A stretch of DNA of 64,000 nucleotides from Streptomyces lichenis (GCF_023218175.1 NZ_JALPTH010000010.1:1-64000); one strand, 5' to 3'; shown: positions 24,313 through 34,260, numbered from the stretch's first letter. Translations and numbers: made by a program. Notes: generated by a model from the letters alone, not told the origin.

Positions 24313-25542
24313 ATGCCCCTGGCGCTGCTCGCCCTCGCCGTCTCCGCCTTCGGCATCGGCACCACCGAGTTCGTGATGATGGGCCTGCTGCCCAATGTCG
24401 CGGACGACCTGCACACCTCCGTCCCCACCGCCGGGTACCTGGTCTCGGCGTACGCGATCGGCGTCGTCATCGGCGCCCCGCTGCTCACCGCCCTCGGTTC
24501 CCGCGTCCCGCGCAAGCGGATGCTCCTGCTGCTGATGGGCCTCTTCACCGTGGGCAACCTCGCCTCCGCGCTGGCCCCCGGCTTCGGCACCCTGGTCGGC
24601 GCCCGGATCCTGGCCGGGCTGCCGCACGGCGCCTTCTTCGGCGTCGGCGCGGTGGTCGCCGCCCGGCTGGTACGGGAGGGCCGCCAGGCCCGCGCGGTGG
24701 CCACCATGTTCCTCGGGCTGACCGTCGCCAACATCGTCGGCGTCCCCGCCGCCACCCTGCTCGGCCAGCACCTCGGCTGGCGCGCCACCTTCCTGGTGGT
24801 CGCCGCCATCGGCCTGGTCGCCATGGCCGCGCTCGCCCGGCTCGTCCCGCAGGTCCCGGTCGACGGCCACCAGGGCCTCGGCCGCGAACTGCGCGCGCTG
24901 GGCAACCGCCAGGTGCTGCTGGGACTGCTCACCGCGGTCTTCGGCTTCGCCGGGGTCTTCGCGGTGTACAGCTACCTCTCCTCCATGACCACCGAGGTCA
25001 TGGGCTTCGGCGAGTCGTCCGTGACCCTGGTCCTGGCCCTGTTCGGCATCGGGATGACCCTGGGCGCGCTGGTCGCGGGCCCGCTCACCGACCGGGCCCT
25101 GCGGCCCACCCTCTACGGCTCGCTCGCCGCCCTCGCGTTCGTCCTGGTCGGCTTCCGCTACGCCCTGACCGTCCCCGCGCTCGCCCTGGTGGCCGTGGTG
25201 GTCCTGGGCGCGGTCGGCTTCATGACGACCACCCCGCTCCAGATGCTGGTCATGAACAAGGCCAAAACCGCCCCGACCCTGGCCTCCGCCTCCAACCACT
25301 CGGCGTTCAACCTGGCCAACGCGGGCGGCGCCTGGCTGGGCGGCGCCGCGATCGCCGCGGGCTGGGGCTGGTCCTCACCCGCCCTGGTCGGCGCCGCCCT
25401 CGCCCTGGTCGGCCTCGCCATCGCGGTGACCGCCGGCCTCCTGGACCGCACGCCCCGGAACGGCGCCGCCACCCGCGTCGTCACCGGCAGCCCCCGCACC
25501 GACGAGCCCGCGCCCTCCGCCGAACCGGCGCGAGCCGAGTAG
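24313..25542 (+). CDS. MFS efflux transporter (DHA1, chloramphenicol-exporter-like)
   Basis: A 409-residue twelve-helix drug:proton antiporter of the CmlR/Cmx-AraJ type. Visible are LALAVSAFGIGTTEFVMMGLLP (the family's opening), motif A-like GSRVPRKRMLL after helix 2, and motif C-like LTVANIVGVPAATLLGQHLGWR in helix 5. The last ~25 residues are a disordered tail. It probably expels chloramphenicol-like or sugar substrates. A GTTCC/GGAAC inverted repeat is just upstream. It converges on nadE across a strong terminator. Confidence 0.9.
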   Translation: MPLALLALAVSAFGIGTTEFVMMGLLPNVADDLHTSVPTAGYLVSAYAIGVVIGAPLLTALGSRVPRKRMLLLLMGLFTVGNLASALAPGFGTLVGARILAGLPHGAFFGVGAVVAARLVREGRQARAVATMFLGLTVANIVGVPAATLLGQHLGWRATFLVVAAIGLVAMAALARLVPQVPVDGHQGLGRELRALGNRQVLLGLLTAVFGFAGVFAVYSYLSSMTTEVMGFGESSVTLVLALFGIGMTLGALVAGPLTDRALRPTLYGSLAALAFVLVGFRYALTVPALALVAVVVLGAVGFMTTTPLQMLVMNKAKTAPTLASASNHSAFNLANAGGAWLGGAAIAAGWGWSSPALVGAALALVGLAIAVTAGLLDRTPRNGAATRVVTGSPRTDEPAPSAEPARAE

Positions 25543-25552
25543 CGGTACGGGC

Positions 25553-25589
25553 CGGGCCCGGTACGCCCCCGAAAGGCGTACCGGGCCCG
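25553..25589. terminator. Bidirectional hairpin terminator
   Basis: A perfect 15-bp stem (CGGGCCCGGTACGCC at 25553-25567, complement at 25575-25589) with a 7-nt loop sits between the convergent MFS and nadE genes, so it can serve both. Confidence 0.88.
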
Positions 25590-25678
25590 AGTGCCGTACC
25601 GGTCCCGATGCCCGACGCGGGCCACCGAGGGCGAACGCGCGACCCCCGGCCCCCGCGCCGCTCGCCGGCGCCCCGGCC

Positions 25679-27436
25679 CTAGCCCACGTTCTCCCGCCAC
25701 CGGTTGGTGATCGGCAGCCGCCGGTCCTTGCCGAAGCCCTTGGCCGAGATCTTGGTGCCCGGCGGGTACTGGCGCCGCTTGTACTCGGCCACGTCCACCA
25801 TCCGCAGCGTCCGCGCCACCGTCTCCTCGTCGAAGCCGGCCGCCACGATGGCGTCCTTGCCCTGGTCGCGGTCGACGTACAGCTCCAGGACCCGGTCCAG
25901 CACCTCGTAGTCGGGCAGCGAGTCCGTGTCCACCTGGCCCGGGCGCAGCTCGGCGCTGGGCGGCTTGGTGATCGAGGCCTCCGGGATCGGCGGGGTCTGC
26001 CCCCGCTCCTCGGCGGCCCGGTTGCGCCACTTGGCCAGCCGGAACACCGAGGTCTTGTACACGTCCTTGATCGGCCCGTACGCGCCCACCGAGTCGCCGT
26101 AGAGCGTGGAGTACCCCACCGCCAGTTCGGACTTGTTGCCCGGCGCCAGCACGATGTGGCCCTCCTGGTTGGAGAGCGCCATCAGCAGCGTGCCGCGCAG
26201 CCGGGACTGGAGGTTCTCCTCCGCCAGCCCGGTCAGCTCCACCGACCCCATATAGGCGTCGAACATCGGCGCGATCGGCACCGTGCGGAAGTTCAGCCCG
26301 GTGCGCCGGGCCAGCTCGGCCGCGTCGCTCCTGGAGTGGTCCGAGCTGTACTTCGACGGCATGGACACGCCGTACACGTTCTGCGCGCCCAGCGCGTCGC
26401 AGGCGATCGCCGCCACCAGCGCCGAGTCGATACCCCCGGAGAGGCCGATCAGCACCGAGCGGAAACCGTTCTTCGCGGCGTACGCGCGCAGCCCCACCAC
26501 CAGCGCCGAGTACACCTCCTCGTCGTCGTCCAGCCGCTCCGCGTACCCGCCGGTCAGCTCCGGCTCGTACGCGGGCACCGGCTCCTCCGACAGCACCACC
26601 CGCTCCACCCGCAGCCCGTCGTCCACCGTGCCGGTCACCGGCTCGGCGGCCGCCGCCGGCAGCTCCAGGTCCACGATCACGCTGCCCTCGGAGAACTGCG
26701 GGGCCCGGGCGATCACCTCGCCGCGCTCGTCCACCACGATCGAGTCGCCGTCGAAGACCAGCTCGTCCTGGCCGCCGATCATCGCCAGGTACGCGGTGGT
26801 GCAGCCGGCCTCCTGGGCCCGCTTGCGCACCAGCTCCAGCCGGGTGTCGTCCTTGTTCTGCTCGTACGGCGAGGCGTTGATCGACAGCAGCAGCCCGGCG
26901 CCCGCCGAACGCGCCGCCGGCACCCGGCCGCCCTCCTGCCACAGGTCCTCGCAGATGGCGAGCGCCACATCGATCCCGCGCACCCGCACCACCGGCAGGG
27001 TGTCGCCCGGCACGAAGTAGCGGAACTCGTCGAAGACGCCGTAGTTCGGCAGATGGTGCTTGGCGAAGGAGAGCGCCACCTCCCCGCCGTACAGCACGGC
27101 GGCCGCGTTGCGCGGGGCGCCGGCCGGCTGGCCGTAGCGCGGCTGGGCCTTCTCGGAGCGGTCCAGGTAGCCGACGACGACCGGCAGCTCACCGAACCCC
27201 TCGTCGGCCAGCCGCCGCGCGAGCGCCCGCAGGGCCTCCCGGGAGGCCTCCACGAAGGACGAGCGCAGCGCCAGGTCCTCCACGGGATAGCCGGTCAGCA
27301 CCATCTCCGGGAACGCCACCAGGTGCGCGCCCTGCCCGGCGGCGTGCCGGGTCCAGTGCACGACGGCCTCGGCGTTTCCCGCGAGGTCGCCGACGGTCGA
27401 GTCGATCTGATTCAGAGCGAGGCGTAGTTGAGGCAC
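25679..27436 (-). CDS. nadE: Glutamine-dependent NAD+ synthetase
   Basis: A 585-residue two-domain enzyme that amidates deamido-NAD with ammonia from glutamine. The N-terminal nitrilase-type glutaminase has the triad Glu44 (FPEM), Lys126 (AKHHLPNYG) and Cys162 (AICEDLW). The C-terminal synthetase has the ATP-pyrophosphatase loop SGGIDS (333-338) and APGNKSELAVGYSTLYGDS. The length is normal for this short bifunctional class. GTG at 27436 is preceded by TACACT at 27449-27444, 7 nt away, so the mRNA may be leaderless. Its promoter region abuts the poly-G tract. Confidence 0.96.
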   Translation of the reverse strand: MPQLRLALNQIDSTVGDLAGNAEAVVHWTRHAAGQGAHLVAFPEMVLTGYPVEDLALRSSFVEASREALRALARRLADEGFGELPVVVGYLDRSEKAQPRYGQPAGAPRNAAAVLYGGEVALSFAKHHLPNYGVFDEFRYFVPGDTLPVVRVRGIDVALAICEDLWQEGGRVPAARSAGAGLLLSINASPYEQNKDDTRLELVRKRAQEAGCTTAYLAMIGGQDELVFDGDSIVVDERGEVIARAPQFSEGSVIVDLELPAAAAEPVTGTVDDGLRVERVVLSEEPVPAYEPELTGGYAERLDDDEEVYSALVVGLRAYAAKNGFRSVLIGLSGGIDSALVAAIACDALGAQNVYGVSMPSKYSSDHSRSDAAELARRTGLNFRTVPIAPMFDAYMGSVELTGLAEENLQSRLRGTLLMALSNQEGHIVLAPGNKSELAVGYSTLYGDSVGAYGPIKDVYKTSVFRLAKWRNRAAEERGQTPPIPEASITKPPSAELRPGQVDTDSLPDYEVLDRVLELYVDRDQGKDAIVAAGFDEETVARTLRMVDVAEYKRRQYPPGTKISAKGFGKDRRLPITNRWRENVG

Positions 27437-27510
27437 GAGGACCAGTGTAATCGTCAGATGGACACGATGCCCGGGCCGGGGCTGTGGCTGGGGCTGTGGC
27501 CGGGGTGAGG

Positions 27511-27685
<175 letters not shown>

Positions 27686-27839
27686 CGGGGGGCGCGCCGG
27701 GGCGCTAGCCGGGAGCGGCGGCCCGGTCCCGCCGGTGCGGTGGCCCGGAGCCCGGGTGGTGCCGGTGCGGTGACGCGTGGCCAGGGGCGGGCGGGGACGG
27801 TGGGCGGAGGCGGTGGCCGGGCGGACGCAGGTGGGGGGC

Positions 27840-28601
27840 TCAGCCGGGGGGTGGGGTGTCGCGGGCGGCGTGGCGGGTGAGGAGGTCGCGCAGCTGGCGG
27901 CTGTGGCGGCGGCTGACCGGGAGGTCGGTGCCGGCCACCCGGACGGTGGTCGCCCCGGCGTCCAGCCGCAGTTCCTCGACGCGGTGGAGCGCGACCAGGT
28001 GGCTGCGGTGCACCCGTACGAAACCCCGGTCCGCCCAGCGTTCCTCCAGCGTGGACAGGGGGATGCGCACCAGATGGCTGCCGTCGCGGGTGTGCAGCCG
28101 GGCGTAGTCGCCCTGCGCCTCGACGAAGGCGATGTCCTCGACCGCGACGAACCGGGTGACCCCGCCGAGCTCCACCGCCAGTTGCTCGGGCGCGGCGCCC
28201 GCCGGTGCCGGCTCGGTCAGTTCGCGGACCCGGCGCACCGCCTCCGCCAGGCGCTCCCGGCGCACCGGTTTGAGGACGTAGTCGATGGCCTTGAGGTCGA
28301 ACGCCTGGAGGGCGAAGCCCTCGTGGGCGGTGACGAAGACGATGAGCGGCGGCCGGTCGAAGTGGGCGATCAGCCGGGCGACCTCCAGCCCGGTGGGCCC
28401 GGCCATGTGGATGTCCAGGAAGACCACGTCGATGGCGTCCGCGCCGCCCGGCCCGGCCTCCAGCGCCCGCCCGATGCGGCGCAGCGCCGCGTCCGGGTCG
28501 GTGACGCCCTCGGCGCTGCGGACCCGGGGGTCGGCACGGAGCAGGTACAGCAGCTCCTCCAGGGCCGGCTGCTCGTCGTCGACCGCCAGTGCGCGCACCA
28601 T
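27840..28601 (-). CDS. LytTR-family response regulator
   Basis: A 253-residue two-component response regulator. The receiver domain (about 3-120) has acidic residues AVDDE, the phospho-acceptor Asp63 in FLDIHMAGPTG, Thr in FVTAHEG and Lys in YVLKPVRR. The LytTR DNA-binding domain spans about 145-245 (FVEAQGDYARLHT, RVHRSHLVAL, PVSRRHSRQL). No LytS-type sensor kinase is adjacent in this window. TAGACT at 28615-28610 lies 8 nt before the ATG, suggesting a leaderless or near-leaderless message. Confidence 0.93.
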   Translation of the reverse strand: MVRALAVDDEQPALEELLYLLRADPRVRSAEGVTDPDAALRRIGRALEAGPGGADAIDVVFLDIHMAGPTGLEVARLIAHFDRPPLIVFVTAHEGFALQAFDLKAIDYVLKPVRRERLAEAVRRVRELTEPAPAGAAPEQLAVELGGVTRFVAVEDIAFVEAQGDYARLHTRDGSHLVRIPLSTLEERWADRGFVRVHRSHLVALHRVEELRLDAGATTVRVAGTDLPVSRRHSRQLRDLLTRHAARDTPPPG

Positions 28602-28818
28602 GGCCGGGAAGTCTAGGCGCTCCCTCGCGGGCGGTGCCGGGCCCGGCCTGTCGGTCGGCTCCCGGGGGCGGCCGGCGGCGGGGATCGGCCGGGTGCCGAT
28701 TGAGCCGGAGGCGTGCTTCCTGCGTACTCCTCGGCGAACGGCCCTCCCCGGACCGTCACCACCGAGCGTCGCCGTCGAGCGCGCGTCACGCGGTCAACCC
28801 TGAGGAGAGAGGCCCCCC

Positions 28819-29493
28819 ATGAGTCTGCGGGAGCGGCATCACGATGTCGCCGCCTATGCGCTGGGTGTGCTGGAGCCCGGGGACGCGCTGGCCTGCGAGG
28901 AGCATCTGCGCGGCTGCGGGCCGTGCGCGGAGGGGCTGGCCGGGTTCGCCGTCACCGTCTCGGCGCTGGCGCAGCTCGCGGGCCGTGAAGCGCTGGTCCC
29001 GCCGGGCCCGGAGGCCGTCCGGCACGGCCCGGCGCGGGGGAAGCGGCGCGGGGGCCGGACCGGTGGGCGCCGGGTGGGCTCCGGGCGGCGGCCGCGGGGG
29101 GCGCGGCCCTGGGCGGTGGGCGTGGCGGGGGCCGCCGCGGTGCTGGCGCTGGCGGTGCCGGGCGCCGCGCTGCTCAGCCCGGACGGCGGCCCGGCCGGGC
29201 CGCGCCGGGCCTCGGCGGCGGACGCGGCGACCGGGGTGGCGGCGGAGGTGTCGCTGTGGGACCGGGAGTGGGGTACGGATCTGGCGCTGCGGGTCACCGG
29301 GGTGCGGAAGCCCGGGGTGTGTGAGCTGTTCGCGGTGCGCACGGACGGCGAGGCCTGGCCGGTGACCAGCTGGTCCGCGGCGGCCGGCTACGACCCGCTG
29401 GTGGAGGCCGGGACCGCGATGCGGCTGGGCGACATCGACCGGTTGGAGGTGCGGACCGCCGACGGCGGTCGGCTGCTGGCGCTACGACCCTGA
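28819..29493 (+). CDS. Zinc-type anti-sigma factor without an adjacent sigma gene
   Basis: A 224-residue single-pass membrane protein. The zinc-binding anti-sigma domain (residues 1-45) has HHDVAAYALGVLEPGDAL and the Hx3Cx2C motif HLRGCGPC. A basic linker leads to one membrane helix (about 95-115, VGVAGAAAVLALAVPGAALL), then an extracellular domain like that of RskA-type anti-sigma factors. It resembles the anti-sigma factor at 50.5 kb in layout and tail. No ECF sigma gene lies next to it, so its partner is elsewhere. GAGGAGAG precedes the ATG. Confidence 0.85.
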   Translation: MSLRERHHDVAAYALGVLEPGDALACEEHLRGCGPCAEGLAGFAVTVSALAQLAGREALVPPGPEAVRHGPARGKRRGGRTGGRRVGSGRRPRGARPWAVGVAGAAAVLALAVPGAALLSPDGGPAGPRRASAADAATGVAAEVSLWDREWGTDLALRVTGVRKPGVCELFAVRTDGEAWPVTSWSAAAGYDPLVEAGTAMRLGDIDRLEVRTADGGRLLALRP

Positions 29494-29507
29494 GGGGGCC
29501 GGGTGGG

Positions 29508-30392
29508 TCACTTCAGCAGGCGGGACAGCCGGCGGTCGGCCAGCGGTTTGCCGCCGGTCTGGCAGGTGGGGCAGTACTGGAGCGAGGAGTCCCGGTAGGA
29601 CACCTCGCGGATGGTGTCGCCGCAGACCGGGCAGGGCTCCCCGGCGCGGCCGTGGACCCGCAGCCCGCTCTTCTTCTCGGCCTTCAGCCGCCCGGCGGCG
29701 ACCCCCCGGGAGCGGGCCACGGCGTCGGTGAGGGTGGTGCGCAGCGCTTCGTACAGGGCGGTGGTCTCGGCCTCGTCGAGGTTCTGCACCGGCTTGAACG
29801 GCGACATCCTCGCCACGTGCAGGATCTCGTCGCTGTAGGCGTTGCCGATACCGGCGATGAGGCTCTGATCGCGCAGGGCGCCCTTGATCTGGCGGCGCTC
29901 CCCGGCGAGCAGGGCGGCGAAGGCGTCCCGGGTGAACGCGTCGGTGAGCGGGTCGGGGCCGAGCCGCGCCACGCCGGGGACCTGAGCGGGGTCGCGGACC
30001 AGGTGGACGGCGAGCCGTTTGGTGGTGCCGGCCTCGGTGAGGTCGAAGCCGTCGCCGCCGGTCAGCGCCACCCGCAGGGCGAGCGGCCCCTTGCCGGGGC
30101 GCGGCGGGCCGGAGGGCAGCACGTCCCGCCACTGGAGCCAGCCCGCCCGGGCGAGATGGACGACGAGATGGAGCCCGTCGGAGGAGCCGTCCGCGGACCG
30201 GTCCGCGGTGATGTCGAGGAACTTGCCGTGCCGCCCCACCGCGGTGACGGCCGTGCCGTCCAGCGCGGACAGGGGCGGGTCGTAGGTCTTGAGGACGCTG
30301 ATGGCGACGGGCAGGGCGCGGGCGATCTCCTTGCCGACGAGATGCTCGTCCAGGAACTCGCGCAGCGCTTCGACCTCGGGCAGTTCGGGCAT
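29508..30392 (-). CDS. Fpg/Nei family DNA glycosylase
   Basis: A 294-residue base-excision repair enzyme that removes oxidised bases and nicks the strand. The catalytic N-terminus is PELPEVEALR (Pro2 as Schiff-base nucleophile, Glu3 as acid). The helix-two-turn-helix is in DQSLIAGIGNAYSDEILHVARM. The zinc finger CPVC...YCPTC ends the protein. The order is complete and the length normal. Fpg versus Nei-like specificity cannot be set from sequence alone. The gene is convergent with the anti-sigma gene, 14 bp apart. Confidence 0.93.
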   Translation of the reverse strand: MPELPEVEALREFLDEHLVGKEIARALPVAISVLKTYDPPLSALDGTAVTAVGRHGKFLDITADRSADGSSDGLHLVVHLARAGWLQWRDVLPSGPPRPGKGPLALRVALTGGDGFDLTEAGTTKRLAVHLVRDPAQVPGVARLGPDPLTDAFTRDAFAALLAGERRQIKGALRDQSLIAGIGNAYSDEILHVARMSPFKPVQNLDEAETTALYEALRTTLTDAVARSRGVAAGRLKAEKKSGLRVHGRAGEPCPVCGDTIREVSYRDSSLQYCPTCQTGGKPLADRRLSRLLK

Positions 30393-30439
30393 GGCTCCAG
30401 ACTGCCCGAGTCCCGTACGCGACGCGAGGGGCGCACGGC

Positions 30440-32617
30440 CTACGGCCCCGGCGGCGCGGCCGGTCGCCCGGTCGGCGTACCGCCCCAGGCGGGGCCGGCG
30501 GCACGGACGGGGGCGGGGCGGGCGGCGGCGCCGTCCGGCAGGGCGGAGGGCCCGGGCCGGTCGGCCATGGGGAACTCGCACCACACGCACTTGCCGGTGC
30601 CGCGCGACTCCACGCCCCACGCCTCGGCCAGCCGGTCCACCAGCAGCAGCCCGCGGCCCGACACACCCGACAGCCCGGCCTCGCGGCGGCGGGGCAGGAC
30701 GCTGGAGCGGTCCTCGACCTCGACCCTGAGGCGGCGGCGCGATCCGGTGAGCATCCGCAGGGTGACGATGGCCCCGCCGTCGGTGTGCAGCAGCGCGTTG
30801 GTGATCAGTTCGTCGGCGACCAGCTCGATCTCGTCCGCGCGGGTTCCGGCGCCCCAGGCCCGTACCGCCGCCCGGATCATATGGCGGGCGGAGGTCAGCG
30901 CCTCCGGGTCGCTCTGGGCCACATGCTGCTGGAGCCGGCCGCCGGTCCGGGGGGTGTGGCCGCCGACCCGGCGCAGCAGCAGCAGGGCGACGTCGTCGTC
31001 ACCGCCGCGCTCGTCGGCCGCCCCGCACAGGTGGTCGGCGAGCAGCTGGAGCTCGCGGGGGCCGCCGCGGATCTGGGAGGTGAGCCACTGCAGGCCCTCG
31101 TCGAGGTCGGCGCCGGGCAGCTCCACCAGGCCGTCGGTGTAGAGCAGCAGGGTCTGGCCGGGGTCCAGTTCCAGGGTGCCGACGGGGTAGTCCAGGCGGC
31201 CGAACTCCGCGGAGAGGCCGAGCGGCATCCCGCCCACCACGGGCAGCCGTCGGCAGGTGCCGTCAGCCTCCACCAGCAGCGGGTCGATGTGCCCGGCGCG
31301 CACCACCTGCACCACGCCGGTGGCGAGGTCGGCCTCCACATAGGTGCAGGTGGCGAAGCGGTCGGTGTCCAGTTCATGGAGGAAGGAGGAGGCCCGGGCC
31401 ATCACGGTGGCCGGGGTGTGCCCCTCGGTGGCGTAGGCGCGCAGCACGATCCGGAGCTGGCCCATGACGGCGGCGGCGTGGGTGTCATGGCCCTGGACGT
31501 CGCCGATGACCGCGCCGAGCCGGCCGCCGGGCAGCGGGATGACGTCGTACCAGTCGCCGCCGATGTCCCGGCCGAGCCGGGCGGCCCGGTAGCGGACGGC
31601 GATCCGGGCGCCGGGCACCTCGGGGATGCGCCGGGGCAGCATCGCCTGCTGGAGTCCTTCGGCGAGGTCGTGCTCCTGCTCGTAGAGCATGGCCCGCTGC
31701 AGGCTCTGCCCGAGGCTGCTGCCGAGTGCCACCAGGACGTTGCGGTCCTCGGAGCTGAAGCCGATCTTGTCGCTGTAGAGCAGGCCGAGCGCGCCGATCG
31801 GGCGGGCCTGGGCGATCAGCGGCAGATAGGCGGCGGAGGTGATGCCGAGCCTGTCGAGGTGCGGCCAGAGGATGGGGTACGAGTCGGCGAAGTCCTCGGG
31901 GGACTCGATGAACCGGGGGCGCAGGGTGCGCACCACCTCGCTCATCGGGTACTGCTCGTCCACCCGGGTGTAGCGGGTGCCGGGGACGTACGCGTTCCGC
32001 GGCCCGTCGGCCACCAGGTGGATGCGGCCGGACTCCAGCAGGCCCATCACCATGCTGGCGGCGCCGAGGTTCGCCAGTCCCTGGGAGTCCTTGAGCACGT
32101 CGATGACGTCCTGGACGGTACGGGCGTGCGCGAGGGCCGCGGTGGCCGACTCGACCACGCTGGTCTGGCGGCGGCGCTCCTCGTCGACCTCACGGCGGGC
32201 GGTGGACTGGGCGAGTTCGTCGGTGGCGTCGCGGACCACGCCGATGATGCGGCGCGGCCGGCCGGTCTCGTCCCGGCGGATGACGCCCTGGGTGTGGGTC
32301 CAGCGCAGCGCGCCGTCGCGCGAGCGTATGCGGAAGTAGGCGCCGCAGTGGGTGGAGCCGCCCTTGAGGGCCTGGGCGATCAGGGTGTCCAGCCGGATGG
32401 CCTCGGTGGGCGGCAACCGCGCGATGAGCGTCTCGGGACGCCCGTCGTAGCCGCCGGCTTCCAGCTCGAAGACGCCGAGGGCGGGCGCGTCCAGGTGCAT
32501 CAGCCCGGTGTCGAGGTCCCAGTCGAAGGTGCCCATGCTGTTGAGGGACAGGCTCAGATCCGGAGGGGCGGGCCAGTCCTCGGGAGGCGACAGGGCATCC
32601 GCTGCCGGATCAACCAT
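30440..32617 (-). CDS. PAS-GAF-SpoIIE phosphatase with C-terminal anti-sigma-type kinase domain
   Basis: A 725-residue cytoplasmic switch protein of the kind that controls SigB/SigF partner switching in streptomycetes. Domains in order: PAS (about 20-140, ending GVVRDATDELAQ), GAF (about 165-325), SpoIIE/PP2C phosphatase (about 345-560, GGDWYDVIPLPGG, IGDVQGHD, LLYTDGLVE, DDDVALLLLR) and a HATPase_c domain (about 580-695, VADELITNALLHT, GRGLLLVDRLAEAWG). The Asp metal ligands are present. A Pro-rich tail ends it. A CAGAGT box (32629-32624) is 6 nt before the ATG, so the mRNA may be leaderless. Confidence 0.93.
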   Translation of the reverse strand: MVDPAADALSPPEDWPAPPDLSLSLNSMGTFDWDLDTGLMHLDAPALGVFELEAGGYDGRPETLIARLPPTEAIRLDTLIAQALKGGSTHCGAYFRIRSRDGALRWTHTQGVIRRDETGRPRRIIGVVRDATDELAQSTARREVDEERRRQTSVVESATAALAHARTVQDVIDVLKDSQGLANLGAASMVMGLLESGRIHLVADGPRNAYVPGTRYTRVDEQYPMSEVVRTLRPRFIESPEDFADSYPILWPHLDRLGITSAAYLPLIAQARPIGALGLLYSDKIGFSSEDRNVLVALGSSLGQSLQRAMLYEQEHDLAEGLQQAMLPRRIPEVPGARIAVRYRAARLGRDIGGDWYDVIPLPGGRLGAVIGDVQGHDTHAAAVMGQLRIVLRAYATEGHTPATVMARASSFLHELDTDRFATCTYVEADLATGVVQVVRAGHIDPLLVEADGTCRRLPVVGGMPLGLSAEFGRLDYPVGTLELDPGQTLLLYTDGLVELPGADLDEGLQWLTSQIRGGPRELQLLADHLCGAADERGGDDDVALLLLRRVGGHTPRTGGRLQQHVAQSDPEALTSARHMIRAAVRAWGAGTRADEIELVADELITNALLHTDGGAIVTLRMLTGSRRRLRVEVEDRSSVLPRRREAGLSGVSGRGLLLVDRLAEAWGVESRGTGKCVWCEFPMADRPGPSALPDGAAARPAPVRAAGPAWGGTPTGRPAAPPGP

Positions 32618-32639
32618 GGGGCCACTCTGCCATCATCCG

Positions 32640-32657
32640 TCGGGTTTTTCGACCCGA
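32640..32657 (-). promoter_or_regulatory. Inverted repeat upstream of the PP2C gene
   Basis: TCGGGT and ACCCGA flank a T-rich 6-nt loop, 23 bp before the start codon. Given the probable leaderless start, this lies in the core promoter and may be an operator. Confidence 0.4.
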
Positions 32658-32766
32658 TATGTACCTTATGGGACCCAGGGGCCGGGGCGGGTGGGAGCCG
32701 GTACGGCGCCGGACGGGACCCGGCGCACGCTCCCGGCGGGCGGACCCACCGCCCCTCCGGCGGGGC

Positions 32767-34104
32767 TCACTCCATGTCGAAGACCGGCTCCTCGTCCGGA
32801 CCGGCGCCGTCCGGACCCGAGCCCGGACCGGAGCCCGGACCCGAGCCCTCCGGGCCGCCGTCGCCGTCGCCGTCGCCGCCGCCCTCACCCGCTCCGCCCG
32901 CGTAGGGGCCCGCGTCCGGCCCGTACAGGTCCTCCGGTTCGGCCATCACCGGGGGCTCGGGCGGCGGGGGCGGGGTGGGGCAGCCGGGCGGTACGGCGAG
33001 GCCTTCACCCGGATCGGTCGGGCAGTCCTCCGGCTCGACGGTCTCCGGGGCCGCCCCCTCGGGCTCCGCGGTGTCCGGCCGGCCCGGCCGCTCGGGCTCG
33101 CCGGTGCCGGGGCCGTCCGGCACCGCCGTTCCGCTGTCCGGGACGCTCGGGCCCGCCCCCTCCCCCTCCGGCTGGTCCGGCCGGGGGGCCGGGCCGGTGC
33201 CCTCGGGCTGCTGCCCGGGCGGGGTGGCGGGGCCGGAGCCGGGGTCCCGCGAGGGCTCGGCCTCCGGTACGGCCGCCTCGGCCAGGTCTCGCTCCCCCGG
33301 CGCGTACGGCGGCGGGGAGGCGGGCGCCGCGTCCTGCGCGCCGCTGGTGCCCATGGGGCGCTCCACCCAGGTGCTGCTGAGGACGTTGACGATGACCAGG
33401 CTCTCCACCGGCCGCCGGGTCGGGGTGATCATCAGGGTGCGTCCGGGGTCGAAGCCGGGCCAGGCCTCGCCCTCGTGCTCGGCCGCGCCCCGGGCGTCCA
33501 CCGCGGTCCGCAGCGGATTGCCCCCGGCGCAGCGCACCCTGGGCGTGCCGTAGCGGTCGACCATGACGGCGGTGCCGGTCTGGAGCACCGCCTGGTACGG
33601 GTCGGCGGCGCCGTCGCGGTAGCCATGGCCGGTGACCCTGACGTCGGCGCGCAGCAGCACCGGGGTGAGGCCGCGCACCCAGGGCGCGAGGCCCGCCGGG
33701 GTGACACCGGCGGCCTGGGCGAAGGCGCGCGCCTTGGTGGCGTCCTCGGTGAGCAGGGACGCCTGGCGCTCGATGTCGCAGCTGGGCACCGAGCGGGTGC
33801 CGCCGTACAGACCGGGCGTGGAGCCGGGCACACTGCGCGCGCTCTGTCCGCGGGCGCCCGCCGCGGGTGAGGCCGCGGAGGCGGGCAGTCCGGGCGCCGG
33901 GCGGGCGGTGGAGGCGGTGAACGGGTCCGAGCCCGGGTCGCCGGCGGGCAGCAGCCGCACCTTCTGGGCGCCGGCGGACATCTGCGGCCCGGCGTCCCCA
34001 CCTCCCTCTCCGTCACCGCAGCCCGCGACGAGCAGCGCGACGGCCAGCGTGTACGCGGCGGGCACCTGGGGCGCGACGCGACGGCGGCGCGTGGGTGTGG
34101 GCAC
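32767..34104 (-). CDS. DUF6777-type lipoprotein with a long Pro/Glu-rich tail
   Basis: A 445-residue exported protein. The signal peptide ends in a lipobox (ALLVAGC, Cys about 26). The domain at about 50-215 (GLYGGTRSVPSCDIERQ, VRGLTPVLLRADVRVTGHGYRDG, PRVRCAGGNPL) matches the streptomycete DUF6777 family, often found next to or fused with serine/threonine kinases. The last ~190 residues are disordered, rich in Pro, Glu and Gly, and probably span the peptidoglycan. The GTG start at 34104 has AGGAGG 8 nt upstream. Its role is unknown. Confidence 0.8.
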   Translation of the reverse strand: MPTPTRRRRVAPQVPAAYTLAVALLVAGCGDGEGGGDAGPQMSAGAQKVRLLPAGDPGSDPFTASTARPAPGLPASAASPAAGARGQSARSVPGSTPGLYGGTRSVPSCDIERQASLLTEDATKARAFAQAAGVTPAGLAPWVRGLTPVLLRADVRVTGHGYRDGAADPYQAVLQTGTAVMVDRYGTPRVRCAGGNPLRTAVDARGAAEHEGEAWPGFDPGRTLMITPTRRPVESLVIVNVLSSTWVERPMGTSGAQDAAPASPPPYAPGERDLAEAAVPEAEPSRDPGSGPATPPGQQPEGTGPAPRPDQPEGEGAGPSVPDSGTAVPDGPGTGEPERPGRPDTAEPEGAAPETVEPEDCPTDPGEGLAVPPGCPTPPPPPEPPVMAEPEDLYGPDAGPYAGGAGEGGGDGDGDGGPEGSGPGSGPGSGPDGAGPDEEPVFDME

Positions 34105-34260
34105 GCGGGGGGCCTCCTGTCCTCCGGGGCGTCCCCGGCCCGGCTGCGCCGCCCGGGGACTGAGGGCTCTGCGCTCCTGTCTGCCGGACCCCGGACCGCC
34201 CCGCAAGCCGGGTGGTCCGACCGGGGGACGGAGCCACGGGATGCCTCACCCCAGATCGAC

